A stretch of 64,000 nt of DNA. Source: Psettodes erumei. Taxonomy: Eukaryota > Chordata > Actinopteri > Pleuronectiformes > Psettodidae. The translations under genes were made by a program, and so were the position numbers. Location: contig JAFBJZ010000614.1 in the NCBI GenBank assembly GCA_016785225.1, positions 81,001 to 145,000 of the forward strand. The letters are read 5' to 3'. This document shows, piece by piece, positions 1 to 12,624 of the stretch. A model generated the notes under the pieces. The model made no database searches. It had not been told where the DNA came from and saw only the letters and a program-made list of their open reading frames with translations. Position 1 is the stretch's first letter. The number at the start of each line of letters is the position of its first letter.

Positions 1-431
1 ACTGGAAAGAGGATGGAGCAGCTAGCCTGGCCCTGTGTGAAAGTAATAAAATCCCATCTCCTCGAAAGCTCAGTAATCATCACATTATATCACATCTGCG
101 TGATCCTCTTGCAGCGACCTGACAGCCGCTAAGAAATAAAATACTCTTAACTCAGGGTCTATTCAGTTCCTTCTTCCAGACCTTTCAGCCACATCTCCAT
201 CTGTGCATAGAGATTTCTCAGATGTCTTGGAGATGTGTAAGTTGTCATTAGGTGACAGAACCATCATATTTCACATAAAGACGTCTGAGCAAACTTCATC
301 TGCTAAGGAAGTCCATGATGGGCTGTTGAAAGCACCATAAAAAACTTGGAATCGGGCCCTTACCTACAAGTTCTCTGTCAAGCTACCATTCCAGTGGAAC
401 AGTGATGTCAACTCTTTACATTCCACATTAG

Positions 432-528
432 CTTCATGTTTGCTCCTCACACACGGTTTCATGTCCTCTTTAAGACTGACACCTGTGATGGAGAGTTCCT
501 TGTTTCCCGGAGGATCCATTTCAGCGCG
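432..528 (+). CDS. Penultimate coding exon of an unidentified gene (partial)
   Basis: Seen: an open exon between a good acceptor (ttccacattag before 432) and a good donor (GTACGT at 529). It starts with one base completing a split codon and ends on a codon boundary. It reads FMFAPHTRFHVLFKTD... to ...EFLVSRRIHFSA. The frame is closed upstream by a TGA inside the presumed intron, which supports 432 as the exon edge. It joins the exon at 1275 without a frame change. The beta-strand-like pattern of alternating hydrophobic residues suggests a globular domain at the C-terminus. I do not recognise the family. Earlier exons would lie left of the window; I found no convincing one in 1-430. Confidence 0.65.
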
Positions 529-1274
529 GTACGTGGTGGCGAAGCCTCATATTTTAACAGCTAACTGCCTGGTTGGGGGGGGTTGGCGAGGCTGATGAAT
601 AAACAGGCGTAGGCCTTCTGATTATTATTTACACCCATCCATCGCGCAGTGCCGCGTCTCTGCGAGGCCCTCGGGATGAGTGATGCCTCCAGAAGTTTCT
701 AATGGACTGAGGGAGAACGAAGGCAGACGGATGGAGCGAGGGAAGTCGGAGGTGAAGGGACGAATCGCTCCTTCCTGTTGAAGCGTTTTAGATAATAGGG
801 GCTGGAAATCCATCACAAGGAGGTGTGTAGGGGACCAGCAATGGAGGGTTGGATGGATGGATGGATGGTTGGACTAATGGCCCGTTAAAACCTGAACATG
901 ATCGCGGTTTGACGGATCGCAGATTTTTAAACTTCTCTGTTCACTAGAAGAACGAGTGAGACGGCAGTTAACGTGATCATGAACTGCAGCGCAGTCAAAA
1001 CCCCGGAGTCCTGAAACATTTCAAAATATGAAAGCTGAAACCATCACCAGACTCAAACTGTCCAGGCCACAGAGCGACACCAGAGAGCCAGAATTATTTT
1101 CTCTTTGTGTTTCTGAATAAGATCTTCTGGGTTATGTTTTTTATTATTTGTTTGTTGTTGATACTTTGAAACGGACAAATGTAGGGAAACTCTGAAACCA
1201 TACAACTTCATCACACCAGTGTTTTATCTCTACATGTAAGCATTTAACGTTACCTGTTGATGTGTGTCCTGCAG

Positions 1275-1385
1275 ATTGTGGGTCCGGCAGACGGATCAAA
1301 CTACATAGTGGATTATTACGGCGCCCGGCTGACCCGACTCTCCATCACCAACCAGACGTACAGGAAGCCTCACCTGTCCCTGTGA
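1275..1385 (+). CDS. Terminal coding exon of the same unidentified gene
   Basis: Seen: acceptor tgtgtcctgcag, then 36 codons and a TGA stop at 1383-1385. It reads IVGPADGSNYIVDYYG, then ARLTRLSITNQTYRKP and a short HLSL end. Codon phase matches the exon ending at 528, so the two exons give a continuous 68-residue C-terminus. There is a possible N-glycosylation sequon (NQT), but no membrane segment is visible. Inference: a conserved protein C-terminus, given the clean splice sites and non-repetitive composition. The family is unknown to me. The gene is convergent with nfic, whose 3' end lies about 10 kb to the right. Confidence 0.7.
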   Translation: MVGPADGSNYIVDYYGARLTRLSITNQTYRKPHLSL

Positions 1386-2008
1386 ACACACCTGGACACA
1401 CCCACACTCTGACATGAACACAGGTGGGAGTGACGAAACTTGAGATTAGGTTTTTAGATTCATTCTCTCATCCTAAACGTCCACACAGGGACCTGGTGTG
1501 CATAATGTACTGTGTACATACACACACTCAGTGGACAGGCAACTCACTTGACTTTGGTTTTATAACACAGCTCAGCTCGCTTTTATCAGAAATTTGAACA
1601 TTTGTACAAACGTGGGAAAACATATTTTAGAATTTAAAAATTCTCACCTGCTCGGGCGTCGCCTCGGAGAGACGAGCGCAGCAGCGTTGACTCGTCCACA
1701 GGCGCCCTCGTCCAGACGCTCCTGAGAAGAAGGGAAACATGTTCAGGTGTGATTTTATCTTGGGTGTGAGGCGACAAGTCAACCTGAAGCAGCGAGTGTC
1801 GGGAGAAGAGCAGGACGGGTCTTTTCTGATGCCCCAGTTTGAATGATTCTACAAATACTAAATTTACTCCTTCACATTAATATTGGTTACATTCCATTTG
1901 TCCTCCACACTGAATAATAGTTCTGAATTTGGTTAATTATTTAAACATGTTGTAAAATATTATTGGTATTGGTTGATCATTTGTGTGTGTGATAATCAGA
2001 TGACCCTC

Positions 2009-2076
2009 TCTCTCTCTCCCTCTCTCTCCCTCTCTCTCCCTCTTTCTCTCTTTCCCTCCCTCCCTCCCTCCCTTTA
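2009..2076 (+). repeat. Polypyrimidine tract (CTCTCTCC)n/(CCCT)n
   Basis: About 68 bases almost without purines: several CTCTCTCC-type units grading into CCCT units. It lies in the presumed 3' UTR of the left-edge gene. Confidence 0.9.
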
Positions 2077-2631
2077 GGGTTCTCCATCAGTCATCAGAGA
2101 GGACACACTCTTAATGTCTATTCTGTTCCTCTGGGATCAACTTTATCGACACACGAATCTGTACATCAACAAACACCACATTATAAGAATGATTCATTCA
2201 AGAGTAAAAGTGACAGTTGACATTTATTTAAACCAGCGTCAGCTTGACTGATCAGAAGGTATTAAAGGGCCATTCCGCCGTGTTCTTTTTTTTTGTTGTT
2301 GTTGTTTTTTTTAACCGTAAACCTTCACGTTCCTGCTCATCTTTTCCAACTCATCCATCAGGTTTTAGATGTTGTCTCCTCCCAGCAGCCGTCAGTTTTG
2401 CTTCACCTCTGTTTTTTTCCCTCCTCTTCCAGAGAGAGAGTGCGGAAGGTTAAATCCGATTTAGTCACTTTAGGTCACATTTATATACTCACATCTGTCC
2501 AGCTGTCCAGCTTTCTATGTCTGAGCTGTTTTATTTTGTAATATTTATTATTATTTCTTCTGTAACATATTGTGATTTTTCACTGCTGTCTTTAAGTTAT
2601 GATGTTTTTTTCCATGAAATTGGACTTTGTA

Positions 2632-2637
2632 ATTAAA
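2632..2637 (+). terminator. Poly(A) signal ATTAAA, left-edge gene
   Basis: ATTAAA followed within 25 bases by a T/GT-rich element. It is the best-placed signal downstream of the stop at 1383-1385. Confidence 0.5.
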
Positions 2638-3430
2638 GTTTCTTTTGTGTTAATCTACATTGGACTGTCCTTAATTGAATGTAACTCAAATTGAGTTTTC
2701 TTTTTAACCTGAGACCCTCAATGCAGTTGTTACACTAAGCATCATGGGATATATATAGGGGAACAGGCATTAAGTCCTCTGAACAAACCACCATTAATCA
2801 ATAATAGATCAATTAGATATAGAGTCTTTCTGAACTGCTCGTTCGCATTATAGCACATATCATCACCACATCTATCCCTGTTTCTCAAACTCTACAGTAG
2901 CTGAAATTTCACACAATGAAAATGACCACATTCTTGCCTCAGAGCTGAGCATTACTTTTACATCAAAGCACATTTATGACTGTGTTTTCATTTATTTCCA
3001 GAATCTTTTTTTTTTAAGAGACCTGGCTGGGAGTGGCAGCCTCCCAAGAGCAACATTAGACATGAATACAACTAGAAACTTCTGAAAATGAAGCCAAATA
3101 CAACTAAGAACTGGGTGACTAACAACAAAGAATGTTACAAAACAGGTCAGTATTAATGAAGCTGAACGAGCAAGTAACAGAGATAATAAGCAAAAGAAAC
3201 ATATACCACAAAGTGTACAAAAAGCTTGAATTCAAAGTTAATGTACTGAAAATACATGAGGCACAAACTGGGTTAAAGTCACACACTTTGTTAAAGCAGT
3301 AGATTAATATGAGGCTACTCAGTGGTGAGGTCTGAGGTTGTTTCTACACAAAGTGTTTTAACTCCAGCTGTGTGAAGAAACGAGCAGCAAGCGTCTCTTC
3401 TGTTTAATTATTATTCAGAGACCAGATACT

Positions 3431-3460
3431 GTGTGTGTGTGTGTGTGTGCGCGCGCGTTT
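3431..3460 (+). repeat. (GT)n followed by (GC)n
   Basis: Alternating purine-pyrimidine run: about ten GT units passing into GCGCGCGCG, a Z-DNA-prone composition. Confidence 0.9.
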
Positions 3461-3529
3461 CCACATCCAGTTAGCAGCCATGTGGCTTTCATCAAAATTC
3501 AATTATCATACTGTACCACGCTTCAGAGG

Positions 3530-3532
<3 letters not shown>

Positions 3533-3561
<29 letters not shown>
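3533..3561 (+). repeat. (CA)n microsatellite
   Basis: About 14 uninterrupted CA units. Confidence 0.95.
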
Positions 3562-3564
<3 letters not shown>

Positions 3565-3752
3565 CGAGTTTCCATCACTTTAGAGGACATTACATTGACT
3601 TACATTCATTTCCTGGAGACTTAATCTAAGCTTCTCCTAAATCTAAACTTAAGCCTTAAACTAAGTTTTCATCATAAGATTAAATGGTAGGGACCCCACA
3701 GTGCAACTGTACAACATATCAACATAAGTTATAGAAGTATCTATAAACACAT

Positions 3753-3755
<3 letters not shown>

Positions 3756-3790
<35 letters not shown>
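3756..3790 (+). repeat. (CA)n microsatellite
   Basis: About 17 uninterrupted CA units. Confidence 0.95.
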
Positions 3791-3792
<2 letters not shown>

Positions 3793-5509
3793 CAGGGGAA
3801 TGCAGAAATAGGGAGTGTCTTAATTGTTTCCGTATGGTTCTCCCCAATGCCAAACAGTGTTTTTGTGTGTGCGTGTGTGTGTTTAATGATGAATATCATT
3901 TAAGGTTAAAGGTGAAGTTTAACCCCCCTACATACACACACTCTTCTCTCCAGTTGTTTTCTTTTTAGCATTTGTCTTCATCGTTTCACTTTCTTCTAGT
4001 TTTTTTGAAGCCTCAGACCCATTTTTTCCCATCGAACAGCCAAAGCTGAAAAACTGAGCTCAGGAGATAAAAGTTCCTTGTGTTTGTGTTTCCATCGGCA
4101 TCCATGAACATTAAAAGGCTGAGACTGGTGATGGGTTAAAAAGCAGCAGCTCAGTTTGAGTGCATGCATAGTGTGTGTTGTTTTTGTTCTGCTTACTTTT
4201 GTGCTTCACTTAATAAACACAAGGGAACAGTAAAGGTTCAGGTTCAGCTCAGTTTGTTCCTTTCTCAGACTTTCCTCTTAAGCAAGCTGGAAAGCTATTG
4301 AAAAGAAAATGTACAGTGACTAACACAAAATCACAAAGAAAAAAATAGTGAGTAAAACACGTCTTGTGTTTGACCAGTCAATAATATTCAGTACTGCAGA
4401 GATCCAGACAGAAGCCAAAAAAACCATTCCCCTAAACCTATCCAAATCATTACAGATTAAATCACCAGTCACACATATGAACCAGTGATTCTGACTGATC
4501 ATGTCCAAAGAGAGCTCTGCTGGTTCTGCTCCTCAGGTTTATATAAAAATTGGATAGTGCAACACAACAACCTCCAACTATCTGGATTCTCCAGTTCTCC
4601 ACACCTCCCTCAGTCAGTGAATGCTACACCTCTGCAGGAAAACCACCTTGGACCAAAGCTCCCACCTGGTTTGATACTAACAGGTCCCCACAGAGACTGG
4701 ATTTACTGCTCAGTGACGTTTACCAGAGCCCGACTCAGGGTGGATTTCAAGGCTCCAACTGAAGCTCATATTGAACTAGACTGAGCTCCTGTTTCCCCAG
4801 GTTAACAAGCGTCTTCAACAATCAGGTTCCTCGGGTTCTACGGTGAGCTCTGTGGCATGTGGTGTTTCCACTGGGATCAGTAAGGAGCCCTTTAGTAAAT
4901 CCTCATGTGGAATGCTTCACCCACAGAACTCAACTGGATCCAAACCTGGATTGTTTGAAACTTAGGTTATTGTAAACAGGTTGTAAACAGTTTTTACAAA
5001 GGATCAGTCTTTTACTATTTCATTTTTTTGTTTGTGTTTTTGATGCGTTTTCTTGTTGAGTTGTACGTATTTTAAAGTCCCGTGTAGAGACCGACACTGC
5101 AGACAAGCTCGGGCAATAACTGCTATGGTCAGCGGCGTGTGCTCATGCTACACACTTGTCTATACGAATAATCGTCAAATAAAATAAATGCATTTGATTT
5201 GTACAGAAAATTTTGGCGTTTTCCGATTTACCTCAATGGAATCAATTTGATCACAGTAACATCTAGTGGACATTAGAAGAACTGCAGCTCAAAACACTTG
5301 ACCTGAAGAGGAAGCTGATTGGTTTAGATACCTCAGATCTTTTCTGGTTTATGTTATAATCATTTCCTAGTCATGTTTGTCATGTAGCAGTTTCTGTACT
5401 CTGAAAAAACACTGGAATAATAATCAACCCAGTTTTACATTCTGGGTGGGTGATGGGGGGCCAAACACTCCCCAAACTCATGCACATGCAAACACACTTG
5501 CACATACAG

Positions 5510-5515
<6 letters not shown>

Positions 5516-5579
<64 letters not shown>
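5516..5579 (+). repeat. Long (CA)n microsatellite with CG at its left end
   Basis: About 30 CA units, preceded by CACACGCGCG. The many Thr-His and Cys-Val open frames over it are artefacts of the dinucleotide repeat. Confidence 0.95.
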
Positions 5580-5583
<4 letters not shown>

Positions 5584-6801
5584 CCTGCATGGGAAACACA
5601 GAAGGCATGAAATTACAGTTGCGTCAGTCGGAACGAAGTGCAGGAGGAAACTTTAACGATAAGACTGAGGCTTCTTGCGAACCTTCATCAAACTGTGTGT
5701 GTGTGTGTATTGGAGGGAGGTCTACTAAATAAAGAAATCCCAGGCCTCTGATTTTTCTCTTCATAATCCCTGCGTGTGTGTGTTTGTGTGTGTGTGTGTG
5801 TGTGTGTTGATTTGGACGGTCAGGCCTGGTATGTCCCCAGATAAGTCAGTTCAATATTCACACTCTGCCTGTCACTGGGTGGCACTCAGGGCTCAACTGC
5901 ACCAAAGCGCTGAGAGTGTGCGTATTTTAATATTCTAAAATTTGAAAATAAACAGTGAGTGTCTTTACATGGACACGGACACGTGTCCCAGTTCTGATTG
6001 GGTTTTCTGAGGCCCAGTTTACGCCAAAGATTCCAAACGAGATGAAGCTGTGATGCTGTGAAGCAGGAAAAAGCTGCAGTGATGTAAACTGGCTTGGCAC
6101 AGCACGACTCAGCTTGACTTAGCTAATCAAGTCACCAGCGGCTGGCCTCATCTGCTTTATTCACTTCCCCTCTATTCATTTTTCAAGATGCTGCAAAGTA
6201 TCCAGCTCCAATAAAGCCTGAAAAGCTGCAGCTGAAGAGAGTCATAGTTATGGAAAGGAGATGCCGTTTCGTCTCGTGACCGCAGTATAAACTAGCACGT
6301 TCAAACTTGTTTCATTACAAATCTTTGGCCTAAACTGGCCTTAAGTTTCCTGTTTTGCATTTGGGCATGTGTGAGCGTTTTTGCATTTGATTTCATTATA
6401 AAAATGACCGTACAACTGTACATTGTACAATAAAAATGAAATACATACAAAATACATACAAAAATGAAGCATATTGATTGATTGATGAAACATATCCCAG
6501 GTACAAGTACTGCCATCTTGGTTTTAACAGCCTGTAGAGTAGTGATTGGGGGTGAAGCCATGGTATCAAAGTTCTGCCCATACACCCACCTGACATGTCA
6601 CTTCTTTTGTATAGCCAGAAATCAAATTTATCAGAACAAGTCTTGAACACACACCATTGTGAAATATAAACAGGACAAAAGCACAGTCAATCCTCCAACG
6701 TTGCACAAGATTTTGTCAGTAACCTGAGATGTTGTGTTTATGTGACAGAGAAACTGGGACTGATCCAAAGTCTGTCTCCAGAAAGCCATAAAGAAACCAC
6801 T

Positions 6802-6834
<33 letters not shown>

Positions 6835-7299
6835 GGAGGTAGTGAGTCAGCCGGTAAATCACAGTAAGTATCAGGAAGAAAGTACGAGAGAGAGAGAGAG
6901 AGAAGAAATGAGGTGAAGAAGAAGAGGAGTGAAACAGAGAGCCGAGAGGAGATGAAGAGAGATGAGAGGTTGTGGAGGAGAGATGACACAAGATAATAAG
7001 AGAGGAGGAGATGAGAGGAAGAGGAGGGTAGGAGGAGGAGGGTGAGTTTCCTCCTCAGGGGAGACGTCGACCTGTCAGAGTAAATGTCTCCTCTGCAGGG
7101 AGATAAAATCATATTTAAAGATCAGACACTTTAAATCCCGACCAGCTCTCTGTTTGAAGAACCTTGAAGGAAACGAAGGAGGAGGAACAAGAAGAAGAGG
7201 AGGAGGAGGAGATTATTAGCTCTTCATCAGCAAATTCCTCCTGACATATTCTGGATTTTTAACTCATGTCAAACTGGAATGAAGCTGTAATCAGAATAC

Positions 7300-7655
7300 T
7301 GAAAGCTTCTACTTGAGTACACTTCATTTTCTTCTCTTTTATACTTCTACTTTTTACTCCACTACTTTTAGATGACTTTATTTAATCAATGTTGTTACTT
7401 TGCAGGTTCTGATTAAAAATTCAGTCAACAAATAAATGATGCTGTATTTATTACAGTTTAAGGTTAAACATTTAATTGATACATTCACAAGAGATCCATC
7501 CATCTCCATCTTTACCAGCTGCAACATCAAATGATGAACACATTAATTGTTCATGGTATCTTGTTCTGACATGGTTCTGCGTAATTGGTACTTTTATACT
7601 TGTGGTACTTTTTGAATGCAGTACTTACTAAGTAAAACATCCAAGTGCCACTGAG
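7300..7655 (+). mobile_element. Relic of a dispersed teleost repeat (acttaagtac/ttccaccactg family)
   Basis: Seen: the segment starts with CTACTTGAGTACACTTC and contains TACTTCTACTTTTTACTCC. Near its right end is GGTACTTTTTGAATGCAG followed by TACTTACTAAGTAAAACA. Known from memory: a very abundant perciform-type repeat, non-coding and mostly annotated as a SINE or MITE, has these phrases in this order. Its class is not certain to me. The copy is diverged and contains unrelated sequence in the middle. Confidence 0.5.
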
Positions 7656-8576
7656 TATACACGGATACACTGAATTGAATTTTACCTGCTGCAGCTGAAA
7701 AGTTGATGCAGCTAACTCTGTGATAGCAGTAGGTCAAGGTCAGACTTTAGTATTTAGCTACGACAACTGTGCCGAAGCATTAATGATATTTGGAGAAAAA
7801 TGTTTTAACAGAAACTTTGAGGAAACCTGGGCTGCTGCTTCTCTTTAAGTGTGCCCTCTTTCCTTCCATTTATTAGGAAAAGATGAGAGGAGGAAACCAA
7901 GGAAACATGTTTTTAAATAAATGAGATATCCTTTCTTCGGGCACATAAGCTAAAACAACAGCACAGCTGGATCACAGCTGGATCTGCTGTCAGTCTGCAG
8001 GTTTAACAGCTGTGTGTTATGTTCTGTTTAAATAATAATAATCAGAATAATGTTACCCGGTGTAACAGATCAGTGTGATCCCCGGCAGATTTTGAGATTA
8101 ACAGGCTCACAGTGACAATGCTAATGCTGATGTTTAGCAGATATAATGTTTACCAGTTCAGTTAATGTTAGCAGGCCAACACTGGCAATTAGCTTTAAAC
8201 AGAAAGTACGACTGAAACTTTGTTTCCATCAACCTGGATGAGTGTTTTGTATCACATGACATGAGGAGGACATCGGGAGACTGGACCCTTCCTGTCATTA
8301 ACACACTGAACCAGAAATGTCACATGGTTCTGTCATGTTCTCCAAGATCTCTATCGTCTGAGCTCTGACTGGACTCTTCTTCTTCTGTGGTGTTTATCTC
8401 CATTGCCAGGTTGCCTCATGCTCGGCAGAGAATTGAACAAGACTTCTCCTGTCAGTGTTGGAACCGACACAGAGTTCTGGCTGTCGCATTCATTCTGTTC
8501 TTTCATGCGAGAACACACTGTCCTGTGAGGCTGGACTTTTATTACCACTGCAAAAATATGCTGGCACATTGATCAT

Positions 8577-8594
8577 GCACACACACAGACACAG

Positions 8595-8628
<34 letters not shown>

Positions 8629-8629
8629 A

Positions 8630-8664
<35 letters not shown>
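8577..8664 (+). repeat. Compound (CA)n/(CAGA) microsatellite, internally duplicated
   Basis: Two successive units of about 40 bases, each made of ACAGACACAGAC followed by a (CA)n run, arranged head to tail. Confidence 0.9.
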
Positions 8665-8667
<3 letters not shown>

Positions 8668-10614
8668 CATACACGCTTGCTGGATGCCTGCTCCCATTGG
8701 CTGAGCCAGACGGTGGGTGTGGTATTGATCAGAAACACCAGCAGCAATTATACAACTTCATACTGTGCCTGGAGCTCATCACTATTCACTGTGGAGAATA
8801 CACACACACACACACCACAGTGACTCTTTGATTAATGCTAATTTGTGTGTGGACGTGGAGCGCCTTAATCCTCTTCTCTAATTGGTCTTTTATTATGGCT
8901 GAGAGGTAATCTGGGGGGCGTGTCCATGCTCCTTCGTTAAGGTGGTGTCACCGATGTTACCACAGCTCAGTGTGAACGGATGAGGCAACCGGCGGCCAGT
9001 CAGCAAACGAGGAAACAAAACTAATATTCATTAAAACTGTGTGGAAAAGTCCTGAACTGAAAACTCTGACTTAAAGTTACTTCACACTGCAATGGCTGCT
9101 TTTCTGTCCTCTTTCTTCTGAGCAGCTGGTGGGCAGTGGTTTTATTACAGATTTGAGACACTGTGAGGTTGAAGCAGTACAGTAAAAAGATAAACGATGA
9201 GTTGAAACTCACTGTAAAGCTCCACGAAGCCGCTGCAGATCAAAGATTCTTTTTCTACCTATCTATTTTAGCAGCTTTAAAAACTACATCCAGGATTTAT
9301 ATTTGATCATTATCACATTAAATTCAACAGACATGAAAAGTTTTTTTTAACTTTTTTGAAGTGATTCTGCAGCTGAATGCAGTTTCGATGAAGGTGAATC
9401 AGAGCAGTAAGTGGCTCATTTGTCTATATGTCTATATGTTTTCTCTGTTTTTCAGAGAATATCTTGAGTCATAGATTTCATTGATGATAATCACAGGTTT
9501 AAAAAAAAAAACAGTGCCATAAACTCAGAAACTGATGGTGGGCTGAACCTCAGGTGTGTTCTCAGGTATGTTCTGCCCCGTGTGTGTCTCTAAATCTCCC
9601 TCCCCTATAATTTCCACGGCTCACAGCACCGCCTGCAGCCATGACTCCGTCAGGCGTGTCGTCACCTGGGGCCAGATTTCCCAGCAGCACTGGCTCCCTC
9701 ATTAACCCTGTAAATCCCGCTCCCCCTGTCTCAGCAGCTCATTAGTAACTGGCTGGTCATGGTGCTCGTATTGACCGTTTAAATGAGATGCCTCGGCTTG
9801 GTGCTCAAGATTGCCCCCCCCCCACACCCAAGAAACAAGGTTCACCTTGGGTTCTCTCCATGTTGTACTCCACCAAAGACATGCAGGAACTTTAACAGGA
9901 ACTTTACCAAGATCTAAACTGCAGGGTCCTGACTCCAGGTTTGGTTCTTTCCCCTGATGCTGGACTGTAACAGTCCAGGAACTATAGGTGTAGTTTGCAA
10001 CATTGAACGTCACAGACTGGTCAAACAAAAGCTTCACAGTGCAACACCTTGTATGTTCAATTCACTCAGACTTAAAGCTTTATGTTGTCCTGAATCCGCC
10101 TGGTTCTCCAGACACAGTAGAAACACACAGGCCTGTTTATCATAGAAACACTCCTCACACTGCTCTGAAACAGTTTGTGTGGTTCAAATGCACAGAAACA
10201 CAACAAACGCAAGTTCATCTAGACTCATTCATATCAGGTAATTAAGGGCCAAGATGGCTTCATCTCACCAGGTCAATGCAGTTCACATGCACTTGTTGGT
10301 CCGAAATATCGGGTGAAGCACAAACTTTGATCCTCCAGGTGATCTCTTCACCTTAAACCATGCACTCCTCCTTTTAATATAACTTTTAACAACACACAAA
10401 GGTTCAGTGCTTCCCTGACACTTGACGTCATTTCTTCCCAAACATTTTGCCTCCTCTCTGCCACTCCATTAAAATACTCAGAGAAGAGGCTTAGATGGTC
10501 ATGAATGACCAGTCAGCAGATAAGTAATAATTATTACTGCTGACTAAAAAAATAATTAAGTTACTCACCTACCAGCTACCGAAATTCATCCTCATAAGTC
10601 AGAAATAGGAGATT

Positions 10615-10777
10615 CTCAGGTGAAGTAAAATAACTGACAGCCATTTAAAAATACTAACTTACTGGTAAAAGTCCAAAAAGTGTAAAAGTATCATCAGTAA
10701 AATGTATTAAAAGTAGCACTAACTGTAAGTACAGTATGGAGAAATTGCACTTAGTTACTGTACTTTCCACTGCTGGC
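10615..10777 (-). mobile_element. Second relic of the acttaagtac/ttccaccactg repeat
   Basis: Contains AAAAGTATCATCAGTAAAA, TATTAAAAGTAGCACTAAC and, near its right end, AGTTACTGTACTTTCCACTG. These are the recurrent phrases of the family noted at 7300-7655. The orientation is opposite to that copy, judged by the position of the CCACTG end. Confidence 0.5.
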
Positions 10778-11608
10778 TGATCATTGCTGTATACGTTGCT
10801 CAACACCCCCCCACCCCCCCACCCCCAACCCATTCACGAGTCCTGATCGATAAATCTGAACGAGGAAGCAGCTGCTTAGAGCAGCCTCATTAAAAACTGA
10901 TCAGTAAATGTGTGTGTGTGTGTGTACAACAGGAGTTTAGTGGAATAACCTGCGCTTCACTTCATGTCCTCACAGCTTCCACATCAGCTGATATCAGCTT
11001 CTGTTTGGAGTTTAGCTTAAACTTCAACTGACACATTTTCAAGTTAAATTGGTCACATAAGTGAACCTGACACACCTGAAGCGCCTGAGCCACCGAACTA
11101 ACTTTGTCCGTATATTCGCGTTTAGCACCGTCACTGCTGTTCATTGCTGGAATGTCTGTGTCACTTCAAATTCACCTGCATAGAGTCAGTTCACCTGTTT
11201 CCAGCAGCTGCTTTATTTATGAATAGTGTATTTTCTACGACAAAGCTGGAAACACATTTTAATGGTTGCAATACTATTATCATTATTTCTTATTATTGTT
11301 GCTCATGATTATTAGCTGCTGTCTATAGAGTGACAAGGCGTGGTCTTTTCTGAAGTTCAAGTTCACAGTCTGACCTGCTGACCTTTAACTTGTTTGCTGT
11401 GGGGGCATATCAGGTCACGGCTGTGTGTGTGAGAGAGAGAGGGTGTGTGCGTTGTAGAAAGGTGATGCCCGATGTTGGCGGCTGGCTGAATTATTCACGC
11501 TCCTCTGCGGTCGTCTCCCTCCCTGAAACCTGAGAGGAGAAGGTGAGGCGGCCCCCAAACCTCCACCCAGCACCCAGGGGAGAATCTGAGCTCAGCCGAC
11601 AACAACGC

Positions 11609-11640
<32 letters not shown>

Positions 11641-12618
11641 GCCAGAGGGGAGAGGAGGGAGACAGAGAGGTGAGGGAACTAACCAGGAGAGGGAAGAAGA
11701 TTTCTGTGGTTAGTTTGATGAGACACTGCAGTCACACTGATATATATCAGTATGTCAATAAGTCCTCAGTCAGCTGTTTCTCTGTCAGCCTGTTTCTATG
11801 GCACAATATTTAAACCCTGGAAAATACTAACCTACCTCTGCAGACGTCAGCTTGTGTGTGTGTCACCCTGCCTGCACCATAATGGATCCTATTCAACAAG
11901 TTCATTAAGGGAATTTAAGAGAACAGACAGAGACATCCCTCATTTCTCCCCTTTAACCACATGAGACAGTGAAATCCCAGAAATCTTTGTGCCGTGAAAC
12001 GGTGTTAGTAGCATTCAATACCAGACACACACACAAACGCACACACTCAGGAGCAAAATGCTGAAATCAGCACTCCTGACCACTGAGAGGCTGGATTAGA
12101 GGGGGAGTGTTGCTGTTACACTGCAGGTTGAAAGACTGGAAGCAGCCACACACACATCACATACAACCAAACCGTGCTCTTCACAGACAGGTGAGGAGCA
12201 TCCTACATCCACTGACTCCTCACTTCTCCGGTGAGGTGATGAAGTGGCAGAGGACTTAACATTTTATTGGCTCTGTGATCAAATTGGGGAGTGCATATTC
12301 AATTTTAGGCCATCAGCAGTAACTGAAACAGTCTATCAAATGAATGTTCTTCCCCATTTTTTCTGGCTGTTTCAGTCCTCCCTCAGTTCATCCTGACAAA
12401 ATCGACTGGATCCAAACAAACAGACCTCACATTTTAAACACACATTTTTGAAAATACTGGTTTGCCTTTTCTGTCATATCTAAGAAAATGACTGTCTCAA
12501 AATAAGGATGAACAAAGGAGTGAAAGAAAAAGAAGTTTCATGACACGTACGCAGCAAAAACTCACATGAACACAACATAAAAAAACCCCAGAGAGACTGC
12601 CGATAGAGCATTAGCGTC

Positions 12619-12624
12619 TTTATT
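12619..12624 (-). terminator. nfic: Distal poly(A) signal AATAAA (nfic candidate)
   Basis: On the minus strand, AATAAA sits in CAAAAAAATAAAGACGC. About 40 bases later comes a strong T/GT-rich element (GGTTTTTTTATGTTGTGTT). This is a textbook cleavage layout, with cleavage expected near 12600. Confidence 0.5.

Larger units (their letters stand above)
1386..2655 (+). other. 3' UTR of the left-edge gene
   Basis: Non-coding sequence follows the stop at 1385. Within it is a pyrimidine tract (about 2009-2076). It ends at an ATTAAA poly(A) signal at 2632-2637 followed by a T/GT-rich stretch (tttcttttgtgtt), the usual layout for cleavage near 2650. The extent is inferred; no transcript evidence is available. 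Confidence 0.5.
2656..12600. other. Intergenic region between two convergent genes
   Basis: No exon chain could be supported on either strand. The stretch holds (CA/GT)n arrays (3431-3460, 3533-3561, 3756-3790, 5516-5579, 5773-5807, 6804-6832, 8577-8664, 11608-11639), purine-rich DNA at 6890-7050 and 7160-7212, and two relics of a dispersed fish repeat (7300-7655, 10615-10777). It also holds non-repetitive blocks with homeobox-like TAAT/ATTA sites (about 8818-8960, 9590-9800). Short open frames here, such as 4485-4784, have no recognisable domain and no splice context. Confidence 0.6.

Noticed and set aside
4485..4784. 99-codon open frame in the intergenic region
   Set aside because: No domain, no splice sites around it and no nearby supporting exons.
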